Assembly: GCF_040939455.1 (NCBI RefSeq)
Contig: NC_134106.1
Span: 89,473,001-89,537,000, forward strand
Length of the DNA: 64,000 bases
Reading direction: 5' to 3'
Origin: Microcebus murinus
Lineage: Eukaryota > Chordata > Mammalia > Primates > Cheirogaleidae
Shown: positions 22,555 through 34,560 of the stretch, piece by piece
How positions within the stretch are numbered: the stretch's first letter is position 1
How the letters are laid out: every line of letters begins with the position of its first letter
Notes under the pieces: model-generated
What the model was told of the DNA's origin: nothing
What the model saw: the letters and a program-made list of their open reading frames with translations, nothing else
Database searches by the model: none
Program-made: the position numbers and the translations under genes

Positions 22555-22620
22555 AAATATGTATATATATATATACACAAACATATATATTTACATATAT
22601 CATATATATATTTATATATC
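22555..22620. repeat. (TA)n-rich microsatellite
   Basis: TATATATATATACACAAAC and ATATATATTTATATATCTTA; alternating AT repeat inside the segment that separates two L2 pieces. Confidence 0.9.
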
Positions 22621-22794
22621 TTATGCATCATGCCGAGTGGGTTAGCAAATAAATGTGAGGCCCTTTGCAAAATCAAATAGCCTACATAAGACATTATTAC
22701 AGCCATTGAAAATAGTGCACAAAGTGGACATTTATTTTCTCATTTAAAAAGCATTTCTTGAAATCTGTAGCTATAATTATATCTTTATTTCTTA

Positions 22795-23055
22795 CTTGGG
22801 AGAGCCTTTCTGACCTGCTCGAGTAATATAAAGCTCTCTCTGTTCTAGGCTTCTAGAGGATCCTAGATCTTTATATTTCTCCTTTCATGAGGCTCACATT
22901 ACTCTTTCATTATCTACCCTTGTAATAAACTATAAGTTCTGTGAGACCACAGAAACTGTTTACTTAATTTATCACCATGTCCTCAGAATTTAGTAGAGTT
23001 CCTGTAAGATAGTAAATGCCCAATAAATATGTGTTGGGTTGATAAATGGTGAAGA
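22795..23055 (+). mobile_element. L2 LINE 3' end
   Basis: GAGAGCCTTTCTGACCTGCT, CCTTGTAATAAACTATAAGT, TCTGTGAGACCACAGAAACT, AATTTATCACCATGTCCTCA and GCCCAATAAATATGTGTTGG match the L2 3' end in order. Likely the continuation of 22270-22500. Confidence 0.82.
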
Positions 23056-23194
23056 GATGTGTGAATGTAACCTGCTGGCCGTGGGTCAAATGAGGGGGAT
23101 ACACAATTGAAATACAGAGTGATAACGAGTGTGAAAGAGGGATGGATCTATGGCTTTGTCTTTTAAGCATATAATCCTTTTTCTCTTACTTACT

Positions 23195-23530
23195 TTGAAG
23201 AATCAGCCAACCCCCTCGACTCTTGGCACTAGTGGTTCAGGTAGACTGACCCTAGACGTTTGTCCTTAAGATGTACATGTGACCAAAACAAGGACATCTG
23301 AGGTTACTATAGGGATTTTGACTGGGACTAATAGGAAAGTGGTATTTTCTTCCCTCTGGAGTTGTTTTGTTGGCAGAATGTAAGCCTAGATTTGCAGGGA
23401 GCCATCTTTGGACCACATGGGGGGAGTGCACCTGATAATGAAATCGATATCTGTGAAGGAAGAGTTGAGCTTGCAAAACTGAGATCAAATTCCAAAGACA
23501 TTGCATGATCATTTCTATCAGGTCATGCCT
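23195..23530. mobile_element. Old interspersed repeat, family not assigned
   Basis: TCTTGGCACTAGTGGTTCAG, TTTTGACTGGGACTAATAGG, AATGTAAGCCTAGATTTGCA and AGCCATCTTTGGACCACATG occur in the order of a repeat I recognise ('catgtgaccc...gggacta...atgtaagcctgga...agccatcttg'). I cannot name it, and the orientation is left open. Confidence 0.5.
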
Positions 23531-24779
23531 AAATTTAGTCACCCTCTTGACTTTTTCTTTTAATTAAATAGTCCACTTTTAGCCTAAATTAAATTTAAAC
23601 TTGGCTAAGTTAGTATGAATTGAGTTTTTGTAAGCTGCAATGAAAAATGTTTGTATTCATTTATTGAGGCAAATCCACAAGGCAATGCAGAACTCCCCTG
23701 CCTAAAGCAGAAGAAGCCTATATTGGGGAGGCTTAATTTTCTTTAAGCATTAACAATTCCAGTTTGGGTTGAACTACACCTAAAGTTTAACCCAAAGCAA
23801 TGTTTTGAATAGTGACAGAAAATCAAACTTGAACCTGGCATTAATTACATTTGTGATACCCATGCTCTTCATAGAGGGTAATGAGCCACACCGAAATGCA
23901 TGGTTTTATTACCCGCAGCCAAAATATACCTGAGACGCATACATATATTTTGCCCATAATTTTCTCTCCCTCGCTTCCCAATTATTCAGGTCTTAGAGGA
24001 CAGTGTAACTTCAAACATTATATATCTACTAGGATAGTGGTAAAAACACCAGATCATGAGCCTACTTTGGTTACACTGTATACAAGTAGCATTAAAATAC
24101 CATGGGGAAATTTCTCTCAATATCAGGCTATTCACTTCCTTTTCTGTAAGGGTAGGATAGTCATATATACTTCAAAGAAATGAGATAACATATAATAAAC
24201 TCCTAGCACAGATTTTGGTACATTACAAACACTTAATAAGTTTTAGTTTAGTTAGGTGAAATGTTCTCCTGAAAGAATGCAGAATCTCGAATTTCTGTGA
24301 GAAAAAAAATAAATATATTACATTTTTTCCCTCTAAGCATTCACCTAATACAATTCGGAAACTTCAATGTTTATGGAGGAAAGAAAAGTTTTTCAAAAGA
24401 CTAGCATGGACTCTTAGACCCAGTTTTCATTTACCCTTCTTTTCCAGTCCATTGATACAAGTTCTTCATTCATTACTCAAATTATGGGAACATATCACCT
24501 CCAAATCCAGTAGACAAACTTTACTTCTCAGCTTTATCCAGCATTAAATTCTATGGGCCATTTTTTTTTTCTTTCTTAGACCTGCCTCTTCTGAGTTTCA
24601 ACATCTTCCTTTCCTTTTCTCCTTCTTTGTGAATACCTCTGTCTGTCACACTGATTGGTATTTTTTACCTGACCATCAATAGTTGGTCTTTCAGTGGTTG
24701 ACAGATACTGGGAGAAGGAATAATGGGGAGTCGGTGTTTCAGGGGTACAGAATTTCATTTCAGAAACAAGAAAAAATTC
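23531..24779. other. Unassigned sequence
   Basis: No repeat or gene recognised. An open frame at 23881-24183 (100 codons, plus) has no recognised domains and sits in AT-rich DNA. Confidence 0.45.
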
Positions 24780-24893
24780 AGAGATGGATGGTTGCACAAC
24801 ATTGTGAATGGACTTAATACCATAGAACTGTGCACATAAAAATAGTTAAAACAGTAGATTTTATGATATGAATATATTACCACAATAAAAAAT
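24780..24893 (+). mobile_element. L1M 3' end fragment
   Basis: GATGGTTGCACAACATTGTG, AATGGACTTAATACCATAGA, ACTGTGCACATAAAAATAG and TTACCACAATAAAAAATTG correspond to the last ~110 bp of an L1M 3' UTR with its short A-rich tail. Confidence 0.85.
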
Positions 24894-25556
24894 TGGTGTT
24901 CATCCAAGTTTTGTCCTAACCTTCTTTGTACTTACTATTCAGTATATTCTTTTGTAGCAATCCCATCCAATCCCAAACTGTCAACTGTCACTTACACTCT
25001 ATAACTTATACTCAATTTTAAAATACATAATGTGTCATTACAAATAGTCTCCTGACTCCATCAACTTATTTAATCAAAAAACATTTATTGCATGTCATTT
25101 ATGTGTCTATCACTGAGCTAACTAACAATTATGTGTAGGTTGTAAACCCAACTAATATTTTCATTTGAATATGTATCCTAGTTTGGGTTCCCTTAAAAGT
25201 AGAGCCTGAGACTGGGACATGGGTACAGACAATATTTCTATAGCAAGCACAAGAAAGTGGTGACATGAGACCAGGTATGGTGTGTTAATGAGGAGTGAGG
25301 TATTATTGTGCGAAACAAGTGTTTATAGGCCTATTGGGACCATATATAAGTGGAATGGTAACTATCTCAGATAATCCCACCAGAGCTTGGGGATGCTGGC
25401 ACATATATAAATAAGTCCTATCTTCTGCTGCTTGAGGTTCTCCCCCAAGAGCATTGCTAACCCACACTTCTAGATGGTGCCTACATGAAGCACAACAAGC
25501 CCTGATAGTACTGGAGAAATTCCTCAAAGAAAAGGGACTCAGACTCAGAATCTTGA
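24894..25556. other. Mostly unassigned; possible old repeat from 25180
   Basis: GTTTGGGTTCCCTTAAAAGT and AGAGCCTGAGACTGGGACAT at 25182-25222 resemble the start of an old interspersed repeat that the Alu at 25571 later split. The family is not assigned. Confidence 0.35.
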
Positions 25557-25570
25557 GATAAGGAATTATT

Positions 25571-25868
25571 GGCCAGGCATGGTAGCTCACGCTTGTAATC
25601 CTAGAATCTGGGAGGCCAAGGCGGGAAGATTGCTTGAACTGAGGGGTTCCAGAGACCATCCTAAGCAAAAGTGAAACCCTGTCTCTACTAAAAATAGAAA
25701 AATTTAGCAGGGTATTGTGGTCCACACCTGTAGTCCCAGCTACTTGAGAGACTGAGGCAGGAGGATTGCTTGAGCCCAGGAGTTTGAGGTTGCTGTGAGC
25801 TAGGCTGACACCACTACACTTTAGCCCATGTGACAGAGCGAGACTCTGTCTCAAAGAAAAAAAAAAAA
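25571..25868 (+). mobile_element. Alu SINE, full length, without the lemur-type linker
   Basis: Runs from GGCCAGGCATGGTAGCTCAC through both monomers (GTCTCTACTAAAAATAG; CCAGCTACTTGAGAGACTGA; GTGACAGAGCGAGACTCTGT) to an A-rich tail. Exact target-site duplications GATAAGGAATTAT flank it at 25557-25569 and 25869-25881. It lacks the TTAGTTGGCCAATTAATT expansion of three other copies here, so it is an older or different lineage. A 183-codon open frame on the minus strand, the longest in the window, is mostly antisense Alu and not a gene. Confidence 0.97.
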
Positions 25869-26094
25869 GATAAGGAATTATCAGTGTGCTGAAAACTACA
25901 CAGTACCAGCTATCCTCAAGAACTCACATGGATCAGGGCAATACGGACCAGAAAAACACCACACTTATTATAATGCTTTCTGGGCCTTTCAAATTAGTAT
26001 TCCCCAAAGAAGCAATCCTCCACCAACCTTTAAATCATGGTAAAGAGCACCACCATACCCCCTGATTAAATGTCAAATACAATATCACTACTTA

Positions 26095-26320
26095 TTGAGA
26101 CACTATTGAATCCTAGGCACTGAAACGAGCTGTTTATTTACTTTCTCTCATATATGCAATAATGCTACAAGATTAAAGCATGTCCTGCATTTTATAAATC
26201 AGTAAATTTAAAAAACACGACAAGTAATTTGTCCAAAATCACCCAGTTGTGATGTAACAACTAACACAAGCAGGTTTCAGATCCAGATCTGGCTGACTTC
26301 CAAATCTAGACAGAACTGTG
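26095..26320 (-). mobile_element. MIR SINE
   Basis: ATTGAATCCTAGGCACTGAA, GCATTTTATAAATCAGTAAA, AATTTGTCCAAAATCACCCA and GGTTTCAGATCCAGATCTGG match the reversed MIR order, with considerable divergence. Confidence 0.75.
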
Positions 26321-26337
26321 TCAATAAATACATTTAT

Positions 26338-26440
26338 TTTAGCCTCCTTTTCCTCTTTTGTAATATGGGGATAACCGTACTTCTTCAAAACGGTGATGTG
26401 AGAATTAAACATGTTGCCATATTTTAGTATCTAACATAGA
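26338..26440 (+). mobile_element. MIR SINE fragment
   Basis: CTCCTTTTCCTCTTTTGTAA, TATGGGGATAACCGTACTTC and GATGTGAGAATTAAACATG match the MIR core and 3' half. It lies next to a reversed MIR. Confidence 0.8.
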
Positions 26441-27419
26441 TCCCCATGGTAGAGAGTTCATACACATTGGTACTCTCCCATGGCTAGGATTGGTTCATTT
26501 CTTTCTAAGTGAAAAAGTTAAAACTACAGCTACCCAAACAAAACGAAGAAAGGAAAGCTGTCTTTGCTTTGTTTCCTGTGCTGGTTACATTGACTGAAAC
26601 CATAAAATATGTTCAATAAATGAGTGTTCAATTTTCCTCATTTCCCCTTAAGAATCTCCTGACTTCCACATTCTTACATCCCAATTCATGTTCTGTATTT
26701 TCATTAAAATAATGTAACATTTTATTATATTCCATTGTATCTTTGCCTAAAGCCTTTAAGGATCATTGTCACTTAATCTGCTATCCATAATTCTTCAGTG
26801 TGTCACTGAAGGCGCCTGTGATCTGTGTTATTTTTATACACAAAATATCAAACTAGTCAGGATTTCCTGGTGATACTGTGCTACTTCCCTCAAGTCCTCT
26901 GTGCTAGAATCTTCTCCCCAAACTTGTCTTCACTCCCAGACCATGTCACTCGTGCTCTTGGAATCCTTCTTTCCTTGTGCACTGAACTGCAGACCTTCTC
27001 TGTCTCTGTTTATAACTCTCCCCTTGGGGCTTTCACTGTGCCTTATTTACACTCTATAGTGGCACCCATTGTGTCCTCTTCTGGGTGCTGCCCTCCGCAA
27101 GAGAAGACATGATATTTTACTTATTGTTCTTCTAATCAATGAGTTAACAAATTACTAATCATTAATATATTAATATAGCATGTAATTAGTTAATAGATGG
27201 GAGTTGTAGCTCATGCTAGCCTTTCCAAAAGTTTACAAGGAAACAATCTCACATAGTTTAATATGCAGAAATTACATTTTAATAAGCCATGGGATGTAAG
27301 TAATTGATTGTGCAACATTTTTGCACAGAGATGTACAAGTCAATCACCTGTGAGCATTTTTCATGAAAGAGGTACTAGCCAATAAAAAGAAAAATGCCTT
27401 GGCCATGTGGGGTAAGCCA
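26441..27419. other. Unassigned; 26740-27115 possibly L2-derived
   Basis: 26740-27115 has L2-like pyrimidine-rich phrases (CTGCAGACCTTCTCTGTCTC, CCTTATTTACACTCTATAGT) but no diagnostic order, so I do not call it. Its 95-codon open frame (26825-27112, plus) lies in this stretch. Confidence 0.35.
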
Positions 27420-28589
27420 GCCTCTATTCTAGCCACCCCAGTTCTGGAAGAGTTAGAATATAAGTGAAGAAGCCATGGTGATGGCAATGAAAGGTGTACA
27501 TGGCCGGACAGCATGGACCACTACCTCTACCATTAACCAAAATTGACTTAGCTATTGCCATGGCCAGAGTCCAACCTGTCAGCAAAAGAGTCCAGCTCTA
27601 AGTCCTGATTATGTCACCATGTCTTGAGGAGATTAAGTGGACATTTGGGAGCAAGTAGACTACATTGGATTTCTTCCATCCCAGAAAAGTCAGTCATTCA
27701 TCTCGACAAGAGTAGACATATGAATACACATGCATTCTGGGCATGGCCATGGGTTTGCCTTTTCTTCTTGCAAGATCTCAAGGGCAATTTTGTGTGGGCC
27801 TGTGCTTACAGGATTCACTTTCCATAGCACATATTTCACTATTTTGATGCACAGACTAATATATTTTGCAATTCCCCAATAAAAATACACGAAACACGGA
27901 GCCCAAAGGTAAAAACAGGTGTGGCCCTGTTTGCCGCCTCTCCCAGTGACCCACTAGAGAAACTAGTGCTTCCTAACTACATGCCATGGGTGAAAGTGTA
28001 GTTAGCTTCTTCTACAATGAGGTCCTTCTCACACTCTGCTGTGTCTTTGCAGAGCACAGCCATTACCTGACACCTATAGACTTCTCAGGTGCATGTAATA
28101 CACCAGGACACTATGGCCCTCAGATTGTATTTGTGCAAGGCATTCCTTTAAAGCTCTGCTCATTTGACTTGAAGTGAGAATAAAACATGATTCTGGTCAT
28201 CTCCATGGAAGGAAGGTAGGAAAACACTCCAGAACTCAATATCTTTAAAGAAATGCTTCCACGTGGCCTATCAAAGACACACCTTGAGCGCTAAGAGACA
28301 GGGACCCAGTATGAAATGTGGGAGCACTTGCCACCAATCTTTGTTCTGTTGTTGGCTTTTGGGAGCCTCAGAAAAGACAAAAATTGAAAAAAAATCCCAG
28401 TTTTAAATCGTTTTACACAAGTTATAAACATGGGCTGAAGACAAAGCCTGTGGGTTTTGAATGCCAGGTCAAAGAAACTTGAAGACATTAAAAATTCTCC
28501 AAACTGATTCTCAGTGATGTTTGTTCCTGCTTTTATATGTATTTTATTGTTCCCACTCACAGGATCTACTAAAGCACAAAAGTTCTAAT
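27420..28589. other. Unassigned, somewhat GC-richer sequence
   Basis: Mixed composition with several short open frames (60-89 codons). It could be internal ERV/MaLR sequence or single-copy DNA; I cannot decide from the sequence alone. Confidence 0.35.
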
Positions 28590-31500
28590 TGCAGAAGCAC
28601 TTTGGATGGAGTCCAGTAAAAATTTTGTTTTTATTATATGCCTCAAATAATAAATCAGCCCCTATTGATTTGAAACTTGACTTAGTTCTTCTAAAAAGAC
28701 TTAAATTTCTTTTCTAGGTTTTAAGATTGGACCAATTTCACTCAATTTTGAATTTCATTATAAATTGCCTTCTGCATTCAATGGAAAGCTGGTTTTCCTC
28801 TCAGTCCCACCAAATGCATCTTTCTAAATTGCAGTTGAACCTTTCTTAATGGGATGTCAGCAGCTTCCATGATAAATATTGATCTTGTGTTCAGCCATTT
28901 TAAACTAAAACATTTCCCATTTTCATGTGTTTCACCCTTGTGGAGGCAAATTCTCTAAAGAAGATGCGAATCTTCACCTTTTATCAAATAACTGGCATGA
29001 CTGGTTTCTACTGTGCCAGGAGAACCTGAGCGAATTTTCAAATGCCTTCTCCTCAAGTCAACTGTTAGAACATGAAGTCCAAAGTCAAAGGCATATTGAG
29101 AATTTGTGGTGACAGTAAGAGGATTGCAAGAATACATGTATTATACAGACATTTCTTTTCATTGATGGACTATTTATCATTTAGCCTAAGAATAAAGATG
29201 TAACTACCTTAAAGTCATTTAAGAAAATTTAAACTGAGGGGAAAAAATGGAAAAATATTATTTATTTTTGATAACCATGTCACAGGTCTTTTGTGTCTAG
29301 CTTCTCTGAATCTTTCTAAATTCATCATTCAGCTCTAGACATACTAATAGTTCCTCCCAAAACTCAATGTTTTCCTGTTACATCTGAGCAACTTCCCCAA
29401 ATTTTAGTGGTTCTCCATGGTTTAAATTTCTGAAGTCTTAGTCTAGAGATCTAGATCCTTTGCATTCTGGTTACAACTTACTTATACAAACTCATTTCCC
29501 CCAACTCCTCAAGGATCAACCCTTTCCTTAAGTACCATTAGCAGGTCAGGACACAAAATATTTTAGCTTTACCCTGCCTGCATCACAAGGGTACTTGGTC
29601 TACCCAAATATTTTTATAATTAATACACATAATAACACAGAAACTCAAGGCCTGGCAGGCAGGTTTATCTGGGAGGTGACTCCTGAAACCAGGAATAAGG
29701 GAGTAGAGAAAGTGGGACAGAGGAAGAGGAAGATGCATTATATACTAGGTTACTATGGTAGACACCTAGGGCTCAATGCTCCTGGAATTTTCTATGGAAC
29801 CTGCTAAAAAGATCCTCAGCATTATCTTTGTGAAGGATGGAAGCAGGGGATCTAATACCTGACTCCCATTCCCTAAATGTGGGAAATCCCCTTGGGAGCA
29901 TTCATTTACCCACCTTCTGAGCTGTGCTATGTACACAAGCTAAGTAGCCTTCAGTGGTTTCAAAGATATTTATGCAGCAGAAAAGCAGAGTCTTCACCAT
30001 GTGGGTTTGGGATGGGATGATGCTGTTAGGTGCCTGGGAATGCCCACTATAGTGTCAGTGAAATCAGAGGTGGGCTGTGGGACAAGATTTGGGGAAACGA
30101 AAGCATTGGCCTTTCTTACATTGGCACTTTAGAGGTAGCTCCAGAGAGGTTCATATTTGCTTTCTCCTTGCCCCTGACTTTACACACACTTCCTGACTTC
30201 TGCTTTCATAGCTCTTCAGTGGCTCACAGGTTCTGCTAATGGCCTTATGATGACTTCTCAAAGACAATATGGTCTCAGGACCTCTTGTTCTTATATGGCT
30301 CCATAGTTAGTAGCTCTTCTTTCAGTGCACAGAGGGATAGCGACTTTGTGTCCCTCCAGAGCCCTGTTCTCCAACTAAATGATCTGCTCTGTGACCACCC
30401 AGAAGCCCTTTTGCTTTCACAAATGCTCAGAACCTTCTTTCTACACAGTTCATTTTCCAACCTTTTCTATTTAACTACCCATATATATTTTATTTAGCAG
30501 AATATAGCTTATACCTCAAATCCCCATTTGGCTGCTGCATCATCTATGAAATGTTCTCTGATTACTCCAATATAAAATGATCTCTCCTCTCCATTAAATT
30601 CATGCTGATATAACTAAGAGAGTAATTATTTCTCCATGAAACCCAAAGGTCGACTGGAATATCCTCTACTTTCATATTTAAAAGCAGTAGAGAAATTATC
30701 CTCCCAAGCATTCCAGGTATTCTAAGGGGAGATGACTTATATCTTTTTCAGATACTTTTGATTATCAGTCTCTGCTTCCTCTGAATTAATTTTTTTTTGT
30801 GTATCACCTTCCAAATAGTGTCTTTATTCAGGTTCATGTCAGAAATAAAACCTGGTATAACACTCCCTTCTCTTGAGTCCAGCAACAATAACAACACCAT
30901 ATCTCTCTATCTATATGAATCTTCTGTTTGCATACAAGACTGGGAATCCTTCTAATGTATCACTGGAGCATTAAAATGTTATTGGCCATTTATGCCAGTA
31001 GAGATTCAGATTTTTTCAATATTAACGAGTACCATTAAATCTTCCCTCCATCCATTCTGTTATATCTCTCTCCGTCTCCATCTTAAATTCCTGTCAATTT
31101 CATATGCCAAATTTGTTTCTTCTATACCATGCTCTCAGCCCTTCGACTTTAATATGACAATCAAAGGATTTATCTAATAAGGACTATTGTTTTCCTCAGA
31201 GAAACCCTGGTACAACATGCAAAATAATGATCTTCCTTTAAAAGTATAGATGTCAACAGAAGACAGACATGAATCTGATATCGGCAAAGTGTCTTTTAAG
31301 AGAGAGCCTCACTGAAGCTAACTTTGCTTTAAGGGCTCTGACAATGCTTTACTCCTGTGCAGGCACAATGAGGCACTGAGAGAATAACTCACTGAATAAA
31401 CTATACAAAACTGGTGTCTTTTCAGAGTTTCATTTTATCGAGTTACAAGAGAAATATAATTAACTTGTTGCATAGAGATGTTCAGATCTCTTGTTGAATC

Positions 31501-31844
31501 TTTTCTTCTTTGAGCTAATGATCTTGGGAACCCAGATCACAACTAGAAATTGTTATCAATTAAGTACAAGAAATCATTGTTACAGAGAATGGAAACATTC
31601 AAAGTCTGACATAGACATACATGCAATATCTTCCTGATACCCCTTAGTAAACATGGAAAAAGTAAGAATGGTAAGAACAATCCATTAATCAAGGGCAATT
31701 GAGCTAATATATCTATGGTAAGTCCTTGCCAATGGCAAGTGATTGACTGGACAATACTAACATTAATTTCTCTGATTCTTCTCTTTCTACATTATCAGGC
31801 ATGCCCAATCCCATTCTGATTGCCCCATTATATTATTTTGTAAG
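28590..31844. other. Long stretch without recognised repeats
   Basis: About 3.3 kb of AT-rich sequence in which I recognise no repeat family, exon or RNA. 28590-28920 has an even, non-repetitive composition that could fit conserved non-coding DNA, but conservation cannot be judged from one sequence. Confidence 0.4.

Positions 31845-31874
<30 letters not shown>
31845..31874. repeat. (TA)n microsatellite
   Basis: About 30 bp of alternating TA with one CA, directly before the oligo-T of the Alu at 31875. It probably arose within the AT-rich target-site duplication. Confidence 0.93.
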
Positions 31875-31892
<18 letters not shown>

Positions 31893-32212
31893 TTGAGACA
31901 GAGTCTCGCTTTGTTGCCCAGGCTAGAGTGAGTGCCATGGCGTCAGCCTAGCTCACAGCAACCTCAAACTCCTGGGCTCAAGCAATCCTACTGCCTCAGC
32001 TTCCCAAGTAGCTGGGACTACAGGCATGTGCTGCCATGCCTGGCTAATTTTTTTCTATATATATATATATTAGTTGGCCAATTAATTTGTTTCTATTTAT
32101 AGTAGAGACAGGGTCTTGCTCTTGCTCAGGCTGGTTTCGAACTCCTGACCTTGAGCAATCTGCCCACCTCGGCCTCCCAGAGTGCTAGGATTACAGGCAT
32201 GAGCTACCATGC
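31875..32212 (-). mobile_element. Alu SINE, lemur-type
   Basis: Oligo-T, GAGACAGAGTCTCGCTTTGT, both monomers, and the lemur-type linker TTAGTTGGCCAATTAATT preceded by a TA expansion (32057-32073). The 5' end is a few bases short, at ACCATGC instead of the full CCGGCC. Target-site duplications TGTAAGTATAT are at 31839-31849 and 32213-32223. CpG loss is moderate. Confidence 0.97.
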
Positions 32213-32223
32213 TGTAAGTATAT

Positions 32224-33079
32224 CAATATGTTCAGAACTGTTTCTCTGAAGTCTAGTTGTCTCAGGAATCATGATCTATATCAGGTAATTCTGCATTTCT
32301 ATGCTGTCTTACAGCTCAATTTTTCTCTGTTCCAAGTTCTTAGGGCAACAACATACTTTGGTTCAGGCATAGGACTAATACTCTACAAACTTTAGCTATA
32401 ATCTTTAAAACACTCTTTATTTTTTTAAATAAATAAAATGTACAAGTGAACATTTTATTTTAACCAATTTATACTCTGTGTATCAGTCTATAACTTGTCA
32501 TACTCAATAGAATTTTGCCTCATTATAGATATTTGTATATGCCCTAATATTTCTCTCTTAAATTATAAACTCTTTAAAGACATGAACAAAATGCAAGGGC
32601 ACCTAAGTAAAGACCTATTAACTACACTATGTAAAATAAGATGCAAAGGAGAAATGAGTGGCAGCCACTTTGTAGAACACATGTAAAAAAGAAAAATATA
32701 GTCTTAAAATATTGTTAATGAAGATTAATGTTGTAATATTGAAATTTGAGGACTTGCATATGCAATTTCTCTGAAAATTAATAATACTGGTCTTAATCCC
32801 CAGCCATACTCATTCCATGAAGAAGTGTGTGGGTGAGAACAGTCTCTTCAACCATTGTAAGACCTAGAGTGACATAGGAATTATATTCAAGAAAGGGGAC
32901 ATAAATTGCCAAATAGAGTGAGAAATGCATTTGAAGTCAAGTGGCCAATATATATCACCATTGCACAAGTATCTGCCATTTAAAAATAATAAAAGGAAAG
33001 ATGGTAAAATTCAGTTGGTTAAAGCTTTAAGGCAGACACTCTTAAGTTTGTGGTAGAGATCTTCCACTTGGTACTGAGA
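32224..33079. other. Unassigned AT-rich sequence
   Basis: No recognised repeat or gene; a short A/T patch at 32415-32435. Confidence 0.5.
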
Positions 33080-33145
33080 AAGTCTGGTAAATTTCTGTTT
33101 CCACATCTGTACAATGAGGATGATAAAACTTGCCTTAGAGAGTTT
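33080..33145 (+). mobile_element. MIR SINE core fragment
   Basis: AATTTCTGTTTCCACATCTG and TACAATGAGGATGATAAAAC match the MIR 'agtttcctcatctgtaaaatggggataat' core. It precedes a reversed MIR. Confidence 0.7.
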
Positions 33146-33154
33146 GGAAAGATG

Positions 33155-33405
33155 GCACCATAATAGTTCACATTTATTGAGTACTTGCTGTGGTCCAGAC
33201 CCTGACTGAGGACTCTGCTTGTACTATCTCATGCAATTCCTTCAACAATACTGTAGTAGGTGTTATTATTTACCATGGAGGAAAAAGAAAGGCAGAGAAA
33301 TATCACTCTGGGCCATACACATAATATTCTACGGTGAAGCTAGAATTTGAACCCAAGCATTCTGATTCCAGAAGCCCCCTGTTTTTAACCGGAAAGTACT
33401 GCCTC
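33155..33405 (-). mobile_element. MIR SINE, near full length
   Basis: TAGTTCACATTTATTGAGTA, CTTGCTGTGGTCCAGACCCT, GTAGTAGGTGTTATTATTTA, GCTAGAATTTGAACCCAAGC and CTGATTCCAG give the whole reversed MIR order. Confidence 0.93.
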
Positions 33406-33529
33406 ATAAATGATCCATCAGCTCATTAAAGTTTCCCTTTAAAAAATACAGAGTTTAAAACATAAAAATACCATGTATTATCATTTTATTATTAAATTTA
33501 TAATTATTAAATAGTATTGAAAATTATTA

Positions 33530-33650
33530 GAATGAGTGTCAGACAACCTTAATTCTGGTCTTAGCTCTGCCTCTAAGTAGATATACAGTTTTGGGCAAAT
33601 CAGTTCCTCTCTCTGAGATTCATTTTTCTCACCTATAAAAATAAGCATTT
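33530..33650 (+). mobile_element. MIR SINE fragment
   Basis: GTGTCAGACAACCTTAATTC, TGGTCTTAGCTCTGCCTCTA, TTTTGGGCAAATCAGTTCCT and CATTTTTCTCACCTATAAAA match the MIR head and core on the plus strand. Confidence 0.85.
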
Positions 33651-34239
33651 TCTGTGATATTGGCTGAGCTTACTTTTTGCTCCTGTAGCCTATGATTCCT
33701 ATGCAAATATAAGGGTTATTTATTAAACAGCATAAAAGCTACACTGAGCAGACTTTGAAGACTTTAAACTTTGTTTCCTGAGTGCCTGTTTTTACCGAGT
33801 ATTTTAGAGATGATGCTAGATTTGAGGGGGATTAATAAGGCTAGAAATTTTATTTTCATTATTTGCTTCATCCAAAAACTGAAGGGGAGAAAAAAATCCC
33901 ATCTTTGTTTTCCAGAAGGAGGCCCAGAGCCACAGAGGTGGAGAGATTTCATTGCTTGTCCAGAGTGATCTTGGATGTCCCTTGAAATAAATTGATCTGG
34001 GGTCCTAACATGTGTAATTTCAATTTCAGTAATGGTAGGTCTGCAGCATTAGCTACAGTTGCCAAAAAAAGGTTGACATTTATTACAGGCTCAGGCATGG
34101 AGAAAAATGATTCTTCACATGAATACATTTGCCTAAAGCAATGATAGTCTCAGAGGGAAATCATAAACAGAAAGAAAATGTTTCTTGACTACTCCCAAAT
34201 CTTGGGGAACCCAGAGAGGCTGAAGAAGCAATAATTAGT
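33651..34239. other. Unassigned sequence
   Basis: No repeat or gene recognised. A pair of overlapping 62-65-codon frames at 33764-33968 is not convincing. Confidence 0.5.
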
Positions 34240-34560
34240 ATTCAGAAGAATTTGCTGCTCTTTTTCCTTGCTTCACTGTGATGGATTCTGCTGGTGCTCT
34301 GCCCACATCCCCTTGGTACATCCCATCCTGCATTCGCCAGTGGCATCCTGCTGCAAGCACCTGCCCCTTTATGCCTGGGTTTTCTCTGGCTGAGTGTGGA
34401 GCAGGCCAGAGGTGCCAGGTATTTGATGATCCTGGAAGCAGTCCTCTGGTAATGTCACCTGGCAGCTGGTGAATAAATATCTCAGCTTCCTCATCTCTGA
34501 GGTAGGACAACTTTGAGATCTGTTCTTCACAGCCTCAAGAGATCCTGTGCAAGATTGAGC
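34240..34560. mobile_element. Possible ERVL-type LTR remnant
   Basis: A GC-richer 320-bp block with GGTTTTCTCTGGCTGAGTGT, GGTAATGTCACCTGGCAGCT, GGTGAATAAATATCTCAGCT and TGAGGTAGGACAACTTTGAG. It looks like an old LTR (perhaps LTR16/LTR33-like), and AATAAA lies inside it. The family call is a guess and the orientation is left open. Confidence 0.35.

Noticed and set aside
23881..24183. 100-codon plus-strand open frame
   Set aside because: No domain or family recognised, and length is within chance for this window.
25303..25854. 183-codon minus-strand open frame, longest in the window
   Set aside because: About half of it is the antisense strand of the Alu at 25571-25868 and the rest runs into old repeat or flank. 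Antisense Alu commonly stays open by composition.
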